Assembly (NCBI RefSeq): GCF_947166265.1
Contig: NZ_CAMVDO010000001.1
Span: 264,834-328,833, forward strand
Direction: 5' to 3'
Source: an uncultured Fibrobacter sp.
GTDB lineage: Bacteria; Fibrobacterota; Fibrobacteria; Fibrobacterales; Fibrobacteraceae
Length of the DNA: 64,000 nt
The position numbers and the translations under genes were made by a program. Positions within the stretch are counted from its first letter, which is position 1; the number at the start of each line of letters is the position of its first letter. The notes below the pieces were generated by a model that had not been told where the DNA came from, did not search any database, and saw only the letters and a list, made by a program, of their open reading frames with translations. This document shows, in pieces, positions 54,999 through 63,945 of this stretch.

Positions 54999-56288
54999 CT
55001 ACAGTTTCACCTTGAAGGTCTGACGGCCCACCCTGACGATGTACACGCCCTTGGCGCCGGTATATACCTTCTGTTCGCATCCGAGAATACGGGTAGTGCG
55101 CAGCTTGTGGCCGAGGCTGTTGAACACGGTAACCGTTTCACCCTGGGAGCCGGACACGGCGATGTAGCCGTTGGAAGCATAGACCGCGTGCTGGAAAGTA
55201 TTCGGCATATCGATAATGCCTTCGGGATTTTCGCTGGAAGAGCTTTCGATTTCGGAGCTAGAAGAAGATTCAATAGCGGCAGCGTTCTTGACGACAATGT
55301 TTCCCGCATTGGGCACGGCATCGAAATAGACGTAACCGCCGTCTACCTTGGATTCGAGCTTTGCATTATCCTGCGTCACTTCGACATTCGTCCAATCCGT
55401 CTTTACGCGAATCGAAAGCGGATAATCATACTTAGAAATATCGTCAGCAATCTCATGCTTAAGCGTGAAGCTCTTGCTGTTTGCGGAACCGCCATCCTGT
55501 TCTTCGATCTTGGAGGACTTGCGTTCCTTGATGTACATGGCGACATGGCCCATCGGAGCCACCCAGATATCCTTGTCGTTATCCTTGGCCCACTTGAGCG
55601 CACCCTCGATAGCGCCAATGTCGGTCGGAGAATAAGTTGCAGAACCGTTGTTCTTGTTCTGGAATCCGTGCGTCAGGAAAGCGACCCAACGGTTATTCTG
55701 CACGGCCGACTGCATCTTACCGGTAAAGTCGTTCGTACTCTTGAGGGAGCCTTCGGCACCGGTCATGATTGCCGGAACCTGAGCCCAGTTGCGGGGACCG
55801 TCCTTGCTCATGTCATCGTCGAAACCTTTCCAGCTACCGTTGCAGATACGGCCCACGATGTAGTTCTGAAGGACCATGCCTTCATTTGGCACGGTACAGT
55901 TCGGATAGGCTAGCGTAACCAAGCCATATTTCTGCTGGATTTGTCCATTGATGATACCCTTTGACGACGCAATTTCATCGTCGCCCATCGGGTTGCCATG
56001 GTTGACGCTATGGCTTGCGATTTCGTGACCGTTCTTGGCCAAGTTTCCGAAACCGCTCCAGTCAGGATTCCATTTGGTAACCAGGTTAAAGGTCGCCTTA
56101 TAACCATACTTATCGAACAACGGGCCGCCATCGCTCACGTGACTCGGAGCACCATCGTCAAACGTGAAGGAGGCTGCGCCCTTGCGGAACCCAGACCAAT
56201 CGGCAATTTCAGCCGTCTGGGCAAAAGTAGAAGTCGCCACAAACAGTCCAAAGACAGATGCGGCCATAAAATATTTTTTGTAGTCCAT
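54999..56288 (-). CDS. Secreted polysaccharide deacetylase (CE4)
   Basis: 429 residues from ATG 56288 (AAAGGG upstream). Signal peptide FMAASVFGLFVATSTFAQ. NodB domain with ASFTFDDGAPSHV (metal Asp), the HSVNH zinc-binding His pair and a late FLTHGFQNK. A beta-sandwich follows (about 270-340), then a Ser-rich linker (ESSSSSEIESSSSEN) and a C-terminal tail VTVFNSLGHKLRTT...GVYIVRVGRQTFKVKL like the GH5 and GH30 tails. It may deacetylate xylan or chitin-like substrates outside the cell. Confidence 0.88.
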   Translation of the reverse strand: MDYKKYFMAASVFGLFVATSTFAQTAEIADWSGFRKGAASFTFDDGAPSHVSDGGPLFDKYGYKATFNLVTKWNPDWSGFGNLAKNGHEIASHSVNHGNPMGDDEIASSKGIINGQIQQKYGLVTLAYPNCTVPNEGMVLQNYIVGRICNGSWKGFDDDMSKDGPRNWAQVPAIMTGAEGSLKSTNDFTGKMQSAVQNNRWVAFLTHGFQNKNNGSATYSPTDIGAIEGALKWAKDNDKDIWVAPMGHVAMYIKERKSSKIEEQDGGSANSKSFTLKHEIADDISKYDYPLSIRVKTDWTNVEVTQDNAKLESKVDGGYVYFDAVPNAGNIVVKNAAAIESSSSSEIESSSSENPEGIIDMPNTFQHAVYASNGYIAVSGSQGETVTVFNSLGHKLRTTRILGCEQKVYTGAKGVYIVRVGRQTFKVKL

Positions 56289-56415
56289 AATACACACCCT
56301 TTCTATAATTCCAATGGGAAATTTAAATTCTTGGGCGTAAAAATGGACTATTCTTGCAGACTATTCGTTGTTAGGCTTTACAACACCCCAAAAGTAAAAA
56401 CTTGTTTGTATTTCA

Positions 56416-56611
56416 CTAGTCCTGGATGCAACGGACGGAATAGCCGTTTCTCTTTGTATAACAGTCGATACTCGCTGTGTAATCTTCCTTACCTTCAAGA
56501 TCCCTATTCTGCAAGTACATGGAATACGCACCGTCATCATTTCGGTGCCGTTGGCAGCCACTTCCACAACTTTTTCGGTAGTGGATTCACCACAGGCTGT
56601 GAGAAATTTCC
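56416..56611 (-). pseudogene. Collapsed FISUMP-type lipoprotein gene
   Basis: The upstream part encodes a lipoprotein start in one frame (KFLTACGESTTEKVVEVAA, 56609 downward; the initiating signal peptide is lost). From 56541 the other frame encodes 41 residues, NDDGAYSMYLQNRDLEG to NGYSVRCIQD and stop at 56416, the hallmark C-terminus of Fibrobacter FISUMP (fib_succ_major) proteins. The frames meet at ACCGAAAT, which codes Thr-Glu in both, as expected for a deletion between short ACCGAAA homologies. The whole middle of the gene is missing. No other gene is seen in 56289-56752. Confidence 0.65.
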
Positions 56612-56654
56612 TAATACAACATTTTCACCAAATGCTTCAAATTTACGGCAAACT

Positions 56655-56679
56655 AAAAAGATGGGGTAAAGCCCCATCT
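56655..56679 (-). terminator. Terminator after malic enzyme gene
   Basis: AGATGGGG / CCCCATCT across CTTTA, followed on the minus strand by TTTTTAG; a T-run on the plus strand side makes it possibly bidirectional. It lies about 75 bases after the stop codon. Confidence 0.75.
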
Positions 56680-56752
56680 TCTGTTTTTCTGTCATAAAAC
56701 AAACTTGTACTAAGCCCTGGGGTTGTCCCGCACAAGGCCCGACACAAGTCCA

Positions 56753-59074
56753 TTACCACATCTTGTCGAACTTCTTGCGGTTCTTTTCTTCGTCCTTCTT
56801 TTCCTGAACGATGGCGTCGATCACGGCGGCAACCGTCAGGTTGAAGATATCATGCACAGAGGCGTCGGAGTCGGTGAAGTGTACCGGCTTGTTCAAGCCC
56901 ATCTGCACAGGACCAATAGATTCGCCCACGCCCATTTCGAGGAGCATCTTGCAAGTGGTATTTGCAGAAGAGAGGCACGGGAAGATGAGCGTGTTGACCG
57001 TCTGGCCCTTGATCTTGTTGAAGGGGTACTTGGTGTCGCGCAGGTCCTTGTCGAGCGCCACGTTCACCTGCATTTCACCGTCGATCACGTAGTCCGGATA
57101 CTGTTCGTGAATCATCTTCACCGCTTCGCGGGCAGTGTTGGACGTTCCACGCGGAGCACCCTTGTCAGAACCGAAGTTTGCGTAGCTGAGCATAGCCATC
57201 ACCGGTTCGTGGGCAAAGAAGCGCACGGCGTCGTGAGTGAGCTTCACGATATCCACAAGCGTTTCGGCATCGGGGTCGCGGTTCACCAGCGTATCGGCCA
57301 GGAAGAACGTACCCTTGCGAGTGCTCAAAATGTGCATAGCGCCGAAGTGCTTGTATTCTTCGCGGATACCGATGATTTCCTTGGCAAGTTCAATCGTTTC
57401 GCTGTACTTGGAGTAACCACCAGAAATGAGAGCGTCTGCATCGCCGACCTTCACCATCATCATACCGAAGTGGTTCGGTTCGAACATGTCGTCGCGGGCT
57501 TCGTCGAGTGTCACACCGTTACGGCCGTTTTCTTCGGCGTAGATTTCAGCATACTTGCGGCGGCGTTCGAATTCTTCCGGAGAACGCGGGTTCACAATCT
57601 TGATGCCCGTAAGGTCGAGCTGTTCGCGCTGGGCAATAATCTGAATACGTTCGGGGTTACCGAGCAGAATCGGATGAGCAACGCCTTCCGTCTTGGCCTG
57701 CACTGCAGCCTTGAGCATGTTGAGGTTGCTTTCGGCAAACACCACGCGCTTCGGGTTGCTGCGAGCCGTATCGCTAAACTGACGGATAAGCTTGTTATCG
57801 TAGCCCATCATGTCGCGCAGGCGGTCATAGTAAGCATCCCAATCGGTAATCGGCTTGCGGGCCACGCCACTTTCGATAGCGGCCTTAGCCACAGCGATCG
57901 ACACATCGGTCAACAGGCGCGGATCCAGCGGCTTCGGAATCAAGTATTCCTTACCGAAGGTAAAGCGCTGAGAGTTGTAAGCAATGTTCACCACATCCGG
58001 AACCGGCTTGTGGGCAAGGGCTGCAATGGCGCGCACGGCGGCGTGCTTCATGTGTTCGTTGATGCAGGTGGCGCGAACGTCGAGAGCTCCACGGAAAATG
58101 TAGGGGAAACCGATCACGTTGTTCACCTGGTTCGGATAGTCGCTGCGGCCCGTCGCAAAAATCAGGTCGCCACGGCTTGCCATGGCTTCTTCGTAGCTGA
58201 TTTCAGGGTTCGGGTTGGCGAGAGCGAAAACAATCGGCTGGTCGGCCATGCTGCGGACCATTTCGCGAGTCAGGACATTAGCCTTGGAGAGGCCGACGAA
58301 CACATCTGCGCCCTTCATGGCATCTTCAAGCGTTTCGATATCGGTGCGGTCGGTCGCAAAGAAAGCCTTCGCTTCGGTAAGGCCCTTGCGGTCCTTGCGG
58401 ATGACGCCCTTACTGTCGCACATCACCAGGTTCTCTTTCTTGAGACCGAGAGACAAGTAGAGGCGCGTGCAAGCGCAAGCGGCTGCACCCGCACCGTTCA
58501 CCACCATCTTCACGTTGCGAATGCTCTTGCCCGCAACTTCGATAGCGTTCAAAAGACCCGCGGAAGAAATGATGGCCGTACCGTGCTGGTCGTCGTGCAT
58601 CACGGGGATGTCGAGTTCAGCCTTCAGGGTGTCTTCGATTTCGAAGCATTCAGGAGCCTTGATGTCTTCGAGGTTGATACCGCCGAATGTCGGGGCGATA
58701 CCCTTCACGATTTCGATGAACTTCTTCGGATCTTTTTCGTTGATTTCGATGTCGAACACATCGATACCGGCGTAAATCTTGAAGAGCAAGGCCTTGCCTT
58801 CCATCACCGGCTTACCGGCGATGGCGCCAATGTCACCGAGGCCGAGCACGGCCGTACCGTTAGAAATCACCGCGACCAGGTTTCCCTTGCCGGTGTATTC
58901 GTAAGCGAGGTTGTTGTCCTTTTCGATTTCGAGGCAGGGAACGGCTACACCCGGAGTGTAGGCGAGACCCAAGTCGGTCTGCGTGCTATGCGGCTTGGTC
59001 GGCACGATTTCGATCTTGCCGGGCTTACCCATGGAGTGATATTCGAGGGCTTTTTCCTTCAGGTCCTTGCTCAT
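56753..59074 (-). CDS. maeB: NADP-type malic enzyme with phosphotransacetylase-like C-domain
   Basis: 773 residues from ATG 59074 (AAGGAG 6 bases upstream), matching MaeB. Malic enzyme part: [72 protein letters not shown] (dinucleotide site) and [10 protein letters not shown]. The C-terminal 340 residues are phosphotransacetylase-like ([53 protein letters not shown]) and are regulatory in known MaeB proteins. It decarboxylates malate to pyruvate, linking the succinate branch to pyruvate. Single gene. Confidence 0.93.
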   Translation of the reverse strand: MSKDLKEKALEYHSMGKPGKIEIVPTKPHSTQTDLGLAYTPGVAVPCLEIEKDNNLAYEYTGKGNLVAVISNGTAVLGLGDIGAIAGKPVMEGKALLFKIYAGIDVFDIEINEKDPKKFIEIVKGIAPTFGGINLEDIKAPECFEIEDTLKAELDIPVMHDDQHGTAIISSAGLLNAIEVAGKSIRNVKMVVNGAGAAACACTRLYLSLGLKKENLVMCDSKGVIRKDRKGLTEAKAFFATDRTDIETLEDAMKGADVFVGLSKANVLTREMVRSMADQPIVFALANPNPEISYEEAMASRGDLIFATGRSDYPNQVNNVIGFPYIFRGALDVRATCINEHMKHAAVRAIAALAHKPVPDVVNIAYNSQRFTFGKEYLIPKPLDPRLLTDVSIAVAKAAIESGVARKPITDWDAYYDRLRDMMGYDNKLIRQFSDTARSNPKRVVFAESNLNMLKAAVQAKTEGVAHPILLGNPERIQIIAQREQLDLTGIKIVNPRSPEEFERRRKYAEIYAEENGRNGVTLDEARDDMFEPNHFGMMMVKVGDADALISGGYSKYSETIELAKEIIGIREEYKHFGAMHILSTRKGTFFLADTLVNRDPDAETLVDIVKLTHDAVRFFAHEPVMAMLSYANFGSDKGAPRGTSNTAREAVKMIHEQYPDYVIDGEMQVNVALDKDLRDTKYPFNKIKGQTVNTLIFPCLSSANTTCKMLLEMGVGESIGPVQMGLNKPVHFTDSDASVHDIFNLTVAAVIDAIVQEKKDEEKNRKKFDKMW

Positions 59075-59089
59075 TTTTTCTCCTTGCAG

Positions 59090-59165
59090 AAATCTCCTAG
59101 AGATTGCTTCGGCTTCGCCTCGCAATGACGACCTAGACATGCGAAAAAATGTTAAGCCTCGCAAT
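59090..59165. repeat. Dispersed-repeat-like leader of malic enzyme gene
   Basis: TTGCTTCGGCTTCGCCTCGCAATGACGAC and a second CCTCGCAATGGC copy lie between the malic enzyme and the HESGH protein genes. The CTCGCAATG word is repeated 50 bases apart. No promoter function is claimed. Confidence 0.4.
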
Positions 59166-59254
59166 GGCAATTTGATTTTTCTGCCATAAGTTTTTTTTCG
59201 CGCGCGAATATAGTAAAAGCAAGGGATTTTGTAAAGATTTCTTAAATATTACAT

Positions 59255-59998
59255 CTAACGTTCACGCTGGAAAAACCAGTAGTAGAACAAGCTCCAGGCA
59301 CCCCAAAGTACACAAAGCCACATTCCTATGTAACCCGCCATGTAAACCGCGTCGGCAATCGTATCGTACTTGAGCAAAAGTCCCGTTTCCGACAGGATAA
59401 AGTTCCAGTCGTGGAACCCGTAAGGCGCTTCCGCCCCCGTTCCCCCGCTAATCAGCGTCAGTTTCATGTGCAGGGCATCGTCAATATAAACCGCCACGTC
59501 GATAAAGTTCTCAAAAGCCCACCAGAGCGCAATGGAGGCACCCAGAATGTCGCGCGGCTTAATCCATAGCGCAAAGCAGAAGACAAGCGGCATGATAATC
59601 TGGAAAAGCGACCCGCCCAAAGACGTCAGCACGCGGTTCCCCAAGAATCCGAAAATAATATGCCCCGACTCATGCACCGGCAAGTTCAGGCAATGCAGGA
59701 ACTGCGCCACCCAGGCATCGTAACCGTGCAGCATCAACTGAACGGTGTAAAAAATCATCATCACCAAAAGAAAGGCCCGGACAATGAAAAAGGCCGTTCC
59801 GTTCAGCGTTTTCGGATAAAGCAGAAACTGGACCCACACCGGCCATGAACCGGGTTCCGCCAGGCTAAACGTCGAAGGCTCCTTGTGATTCACCGTCACA
59901 AGATGCAGAGGAACACTGTCGGTCCCCTTGGTCGCCCGCACCATTTGTAAAGCAGGCCGCTCTTCCACGACACCCGATTTTTTCTCTTCTTCCTTCAT
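59255..59998 (-). CDS. Membrane protein with HESGH motif
   Basis: 247 residues. A 65-residue cytoplasmic head is followed by about five hydrophobic helices. The sequence CLNLPVHESGHIIFGFLGNRVLTSLGGSLFQIIMPL contains an HExxH zinc-binding motif at a helix start, as in site-2 protease-like (M50) and other membrane metalloproteins, but I see no clear second motif (NxxPxxxLDG). A membrane metalloprotease or a related inactive protein is possible. No Shine-Dalgarno; TATATT ends 6 bases before the ATG. Confidence 0.55.
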   Translation of the reverse strand: MKEEEKKSGVVEERPALQMVRATKGTDSVPLHLVTVNHKEPSTFSLAEPGSWPVWVQFLLYPKTLNGTAFFIVRAFLLVMMIFYTVQLMLHGYDAWVAQFLHCLNLPVHESGHIIFGFLGNRVLTSLGGSLFQIIMPLVFCFALWIKPRDILGASIALWWAFENFIDVAVYIDDALHMKLTLISGGTGAEAPYGFHDWNFILSETGLLLKYDTIADAVYMAGYIGMWLCVLWGAWSLFYYWFFQRER

Positions 59999-60004
59999 GG
60001 TTTA

Positions 60005-60010
60005 AATATA
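60005..60010 (-). promoter_or_regulatory. -10-like box set for leaderless start of HESGH protein gene
   Basis: Minus strand TATATT, TAAACC, ATG at 59998: the 6-base gap again, almost identical to the TPR lipoprotein start (TAAAAC). Confidence 0.5.
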
Positions 60011-60111
60011 TATTCGTCGCGCCACATTCGCCCCGGAATCCCTACATTTTGCATACTTTTCGACACAATCCGGCCAAAAAAATTTATTTTCACCCCCAAA
60101 AGGATATGTCT

Positions 60112-61719
60112 ATGAATCGACTTTTCAAGACGGCGACTCTCGCCGCACTCTCTATGCTTGCAGGCGTTTCAACAACGCAGGCAGCCACCATTACAATCAA
60201 CCCCGCCGACACCAAGCAAGAAATCATCGGCTTCGGCGGCGCATCCGTCTATTACCAGAACTGGATTGCCAACCTTCCCGCCGCAGACCAGGAAGTGCTA
60301 TTCGACACCGCCTTCACGGGACTGAACCTTTCGATCCTCCGTATCGCAAACTGGCTCCAGGACGAAAGCAAGGACCTGACCGACGACATCAACATCGTAA
60401 AGGCAGCCCAAAAACGCCTCGGCAGCCACCTGAAAATCGAGATGTCCAGCTGGAGCGCTCCCGGCAACCTAAAGCCGAGCGGTAGTCTCAACGGCTACGA
60501 CGGACATTCCAAATCGGACAAGACCCTGAATAAGGCAAGCGGGGACGCCTACGGCGCCTACGCCTACACCGACTTTGCCAACTGGTGGAAAAGAAGCCTT
60601 GAAGCCTACGCCGCACAGGGCATCGTTCCGGACTACATCAGCCTCCAGAACGAACCGGACATGGAAGCGAATTACGAAGAAACATTATTCGAACCCACCG
60701 AGACAAACGAGATTGCTGGCTACAAGGAAGCCCTGAACGCCGTCTATGACGCCGTCAAGGGAAAAGCAAAAATCCTGGGCCCCGAACCTCTCGGAATCGG
60801 ATACGGCAACTTTGACAAATACGCCAAGGAACTCGACGCCAACAAGCTGGACGGTTACGCCTACCACCTGTACCACGCAATGAGCGGCGACAACTCCGGC
60901 ACCAACTACCTGAATCCGGAAAATTTCCGCGCCCCCATGAAATCGATTGCCGATACATACGGCACAAAGCCCATTATCATGACGGAATTCTGCCCGATGC
61001 TTGACGAGCCTCGCGAAGAGGATATGCTTGGACTCGCCCATATCATGCAGATTGGCTTCACCGACGGAAAATTAGGTGGTTACGTCGCCTGGCAACTTTT
61101 CTACGGTTATCATGCACAAATGATCGGCGTGTGCCCCGGTGCAGGCTGGGACCTTACCGGAGATGGCAGATACGTGTGCGAAGGAAAGGAAATCAAGATT
61201 TTCCCCGAATACCACGCCATGCGTCACTATTCCAAGTTCGTGAACCCAGGCTGGAAAGTGATCGGCGCCACGAGCGACAACAGTGATCTGCACACGGTCG
61301 CATTCCAAAGCGCAAACGGTGACTCCATTACCGTGGTTGCCATCAACAAGTCCGCCGCAACGGAACTGAGCATTCCTGTCGACAGCTACACCGCCATTCA
61401 CGCTGTACAGTCTGTCGAAAACGGTGACAAGAGCAAGGAAATTGCGCCCCAGGAAACGATTTCTCTCCCGGCAAAATCCATCACGACCGTCGTGTTCTTT
61501 TCAGATACCCCAAGCAGCATCCGTACCCCCGTCGCATCGAACCTCATCGACGACCAGAACGCCACCGCCAAGGTATTCGACCTGAACGGAAACCTCGTCT
61601 GGAACGGACTTAAGAACCAGGCGATGAATGATGACGGCACGCTCCGCCTGAATCTGCGCCAAGGCATGTACCTCGTAAAAACGAAGAACGCCACGGTGAA
61701 AGCTGTCAAGAGCAACTAG
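60112..61719 (+). CDS. Secreted GH30 glycosidase (xylanase-like) with sorting-like tail
   Basis: 535 residues from ATG 60112, with AAGGA 7 bases upstream and a signal peptide directly after (FKTATLAALSMLAGVSTTQA). GH30 fold: QEIIGFGGASVYYQNW, LSILRIANWLQ, MSSWSAPGNLKPSG, acid/base Glu181 in SLQNEPD and nucleophile Glu292 in IIMTEFCP, then the side beta-domain (EYHAMRHYSKFVNPGWKVIGA). The last 50 residues (AKVFDLNGNLVWNG...GMYLVKTKN) repeat the tail type of the GH5 and CE4 proteins. GH30_8-like glucuronoxylanase is likely but the Arg that reads glucuronate cannot be assigned by eye. Confidence 0.9.
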   Translation: MNRLFKTATLAALSMLAGVSTTQAATITINPADTKQEIIGFGGASVYYQNWIANLPAADQEVLFDTAFTGLNLSILRIANWLQDESKDLTDDINIVKAAQKRLGSHLKIEMSSWSAPGNLKPSGSLNGYDGHSKSDKTLNKASGDAYGAYAYTDFANWWKRSLEAYAAQGIVPDYISLQNEPDMEANYEETLFEPTETNEIAGYKEALNAVYDAVKGKAKILGPEPLGIGYGNFDKYAKELDANKLDGYAYHLYHAMSGDNSGTNYLNPENFRAPMKSIADTYGTKPIIMTEFCPMLDEPREEDMLGLAHIMQIGFTDGKLGGYVAWQLFYGYHAQMIGVCPGAGWDLTGDGRYVCEGKEIKIFPEYHAMRHYSKFVNPGWKVIGATSDNSDLHTVAFQSANGDSITVVAINKSAATELSIPVDSYTAIHAVQSVENGDKSKEIAPQETISLPAKSITTVVFFSDTPSSIRTPVASNLIDDQNATAKVFDLNGNLVWNGLKNQAMNDDGTLRLNLRQGMYLVKTKNATVKAVKSN

Positions 61720-61840
61720 GCTGTTCCGCAGCCTTCGGGCTTTGAAAGTCTAAGGATTTCCGCAACGGTTTACCGCCTGAAGCTTCAAAGTTTTAGGTAC
61801 TAGTTACCAGAGAATCAAGAGAACAAATTCTACAACAAAG

Positions 61841-61869
61841 AATCCCCTCGGCTTAAAGCCGAGGGGATT
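61841..61869. terminator. Terminator between GH30 and transporter genes
   Basis: AATCCCCTCGGC / GCCGAGGGGATT with a TTAAA loop, followed by TCTT. A 12-bp stem between convergent genes; probably works for both. The 250-base gap also holds two copies of GCTACTATAG (61888 and 61910). Confidence 0.75.
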
Positions 61870-61972
61870 TCTTCAAAGTTATTTGCTACTATAGCGATCT
61901 TTCAGAGCTACTATAGAGCCGAGCAGTCTTATTTTGCGATAGGCGCTTCGGCAAGCTCTGCGACCTTTTCCA

Positions 61973-63667
61973 CTACTTTGCAGCGGCGGAGTCAACCGGA
62001 GCAGCAGCCTTCTCTTCAGCAGGAGCGGCAACTTCAACCTTTGCAGCGGCGGCGCTATCGACAGCGACGGCAACGGTAGAGTCTGCGGCGACGGCGGCAG
62101 CGCTATCGGCAACAGCCGGAGCAGCGGTTTCAGCAGCCGGGGCAACGACCTTTTCAACGGCGGCAGGAGCAGCGGGAGCGGCTTCAGCGGCCTTGGGAAC
62201 CGGGGTACCGAAGAAGTTCATCTTGGCAAGGAGGATCATCATCACCCAAGAGATCACGAGGCCACCGAGACCCATCACGATACCGGTCTTCGCCATACCG
62301 TTAGTGTCGGTGTAACCCGTAGCGTGGGCGAGTGCGTTAGGCGGCGTCGAAATCGGGAGGCTCATGCCGAGAGAGCTTGCAAAGGCAACAGAAACGAGGA
62401 GTGCTGTCACACCACCGAGGCCAACGAGGTTGTCCTGGCAGGCAATACCCACGGCGCAAAGAATCGGAACGAGGAGCGTTGCCGTAGAGGTGTGGCTCAT
62501 GAAGTTTGCCATGAAGAGGCAGATGATACCGCAACCGATCATGAGGGCGAGCGGAGACCAGCTTGCAAACGGAATCGTCTTGATCAAGTGAGCGGCAAGG
62601 CCAGTAGCATTCAGGCCAACACCGAGAGCGAAACCACCGGCCACGAGCCAGAGCACGTCCCAGCTCATTGCGTTCAGGTCTTTCTTGGTAATCACGCCGG
62701 TGAGGGCAAACACAGCCATCGGGATCATAGCAATTGCGTTATCGTTAATGCCGTGGACACCCTTACCGGTCACCCACAAGACAACGCACACGACAAAGGT
62801 AATGTACACGATAATTGCTTTCGGGCTGGTATCGAACTTGCCGGCACCTTCAATCTTCAGGACCATTTCCTTCATCTTGATCGGGTAGATCTTGAGGAGC
62901 AGGACCCATGCAATCACCATCAAAATAATCACGTACGGAATACCGAAGGCCATCCACTGACCGAAGCTCACCGGGTTTGCAACCAGGTCGCCACGGGCGA
63001 TAGCGTCGTTCAGGGCGCCGAGGGCGATAGCGTTAGGAGGCGTTCCGATCGGGGTACCCATACCACCGATGTTTGCGCCCAGCGGAATAGCGAGGGCAAA
63101 GGCAGCTTTACCGCGGTCATCTTCGTCGAAGAGCTTGAGCACCGGAGCGAGAATAGCAAGCATCATGGCAGCGGTAGCGGTGTTGCTCATGAACATGGAG
63201 AACACGGCGGTGATGAGCATGAGGCCGAGGAGCACGAACTTCGGGTTCTTTCCGAAAGGCTTCAGGAGCACGCGGGCAAGGTTCAAGTCCATCTTGTACT
63301 TGGTGGCTGCAGCAGCGAGGAAGAAGCCGCCCAAGAAGAGCATGATGATCGGGTTTGCAAAGGTCGCCATAATGGACTTATGGCTGATCATGGTCACACC
63401 GTCCACGCGGAAAGGCGACAGGGCGGAGTCGGACATCGTCACGATCATGAGCACAATGACGAGCATCGAGGTCGACCAGATCGGGAACGGTTGGAGGATC
63501 CAGAAGAGGGCCGCCATCACGAAAACGCCAATGACGCGGATTTCGAGCGGGTTCAGGATTCCCATGGGGCTTGCGGCATCGAATCCGAGGGATTCGTAGG
63601 GCAAGAAGAGAGCGGCGATGGCGAGCACCGACGCGATGATGAACTTGATGAATTTAGCCTTTGTCAT
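61973..63667 (-). CDS. DASS/SLC13 divalent anion transporter with Ala-rich tail
   Basis: 564 residues, about 13 membrane segments. Both conserved substrate-site motifs are present: MSNTATAAMM with GTPIGTPPNAI, and SHTSTATLLVPIL with ISTPPNALAHATGY. The family carries C4-dicarboxylates (succinate, malate, fumarate) or sulfate with sodium, or by exchange. The last 75 residues are an Ala/Pro/Val/Glu-rich cytoplasmic-type tail that is not part of the fold. The reading frame beyond the stop continues the same composition in another phase, so the annotated end may be a frameshift. No Shine-Dalgarno; TAAATT lies 10 bases before the ATG. Confidence 0.9.
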   Translation of the reverse strand: MTKAKFIKFIIASVLAIAALFLPYESLGFDAASPMGILNPLEIRVIGVFVMAALFWILQPFPIWSTSMLVIVLMIVTMSDSALSPFRVDGVTMISHKSIMATFANPIIMLFLGGFFLAAAATKYKMDLNLARVLLKPFGKNPKFVLLGLMLITAVFSMFMSNTATAAMMLAILAPVLKLFDEDDRGKAAFALAIPLGANIGGMGTPIGTPPNAIALGALNDAIARGDLVANPVSFGQWMAFGIPYVIILMVIAWVLLLKIYPIKMKEMVLKIEGAGKFDTSPKAIIVYITFVVCVVLWVTGKGVHGINDNAIAMIPMAVFALTGVITKKDLNAMSWDVLWLVAGGFALGVGLNATGLAAHLIKTIPFASWSPLALMIGCGIICLFMANFMSHTSTATLLVPILCAVGIACQDNLVGLGGVTALLVSVAFASSLGMSLPISTPPNALAHATGYTDTNGMAKTGIVMGLGGLVISWVMMILLAKMNFFGTPVPKAAEAAPAAPAAVEKVVAPAAETAAPAVADSAAAVAADSTVAVAVDSAAAAKVEVAAPAEEKAAAPVDSAAAK

Positions 63668-63945
63668 AGTGCGGCCAAATTTAGAAAAAAGCCGCCCTTA
63701 TGGCAAGATTACGGCATTATTACAAAGGGGGATGAGTCCCCCTAACTTCAGCCCCTACTCGAGCCTGCTCCGCACGCCATCAAGACCGTTCGGCTCTATA
63801 GCAGAAAAGATCTGTTAATTTCGCCTCACTCTCGCCACAGCCCCAGCTTAACGCATGGGGCTTTAGGCTCACAAAATTACGGCCTTCGGCCTTTACTGCT
63901 CGCTTTGCGGCCAGTCTCTCGAGGGTTTTCCGTTACCCCCACTGC
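63668..63945. other. Intergenic region, no gene seen
   Basis: 278 bases between the transporter gene start and the mobile-element end. It holds an AGCCCCA / TGGGGCT hairpin at about 63840-63864 and a GGCC-TTC-GGCC hairpin at about 63883-63893. No open frame with a ribosome site and no recognised RNA. Confidence 0.4.

Noticed and set aside
56723..59128. 800-codon open frame on the plus strand over the malic enzyme gene
   Set aside because: Antisense to a fully recognised protein, with the same His/Val/Phe bias as the other shadows; no independent start signal.
62324..63745. 473-codon His/Glu-rich frame opposite the DASS transporter
   Set aside because: Composition is that of reversed membrane-protein codons; the transporter motifs are on the minus strand.
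63746..63945. Possible structured RNA before the IS-like end
   Set aside because: Hairpins exist but no match to tmRNA, RNase P, SRP or 6S features was seen.
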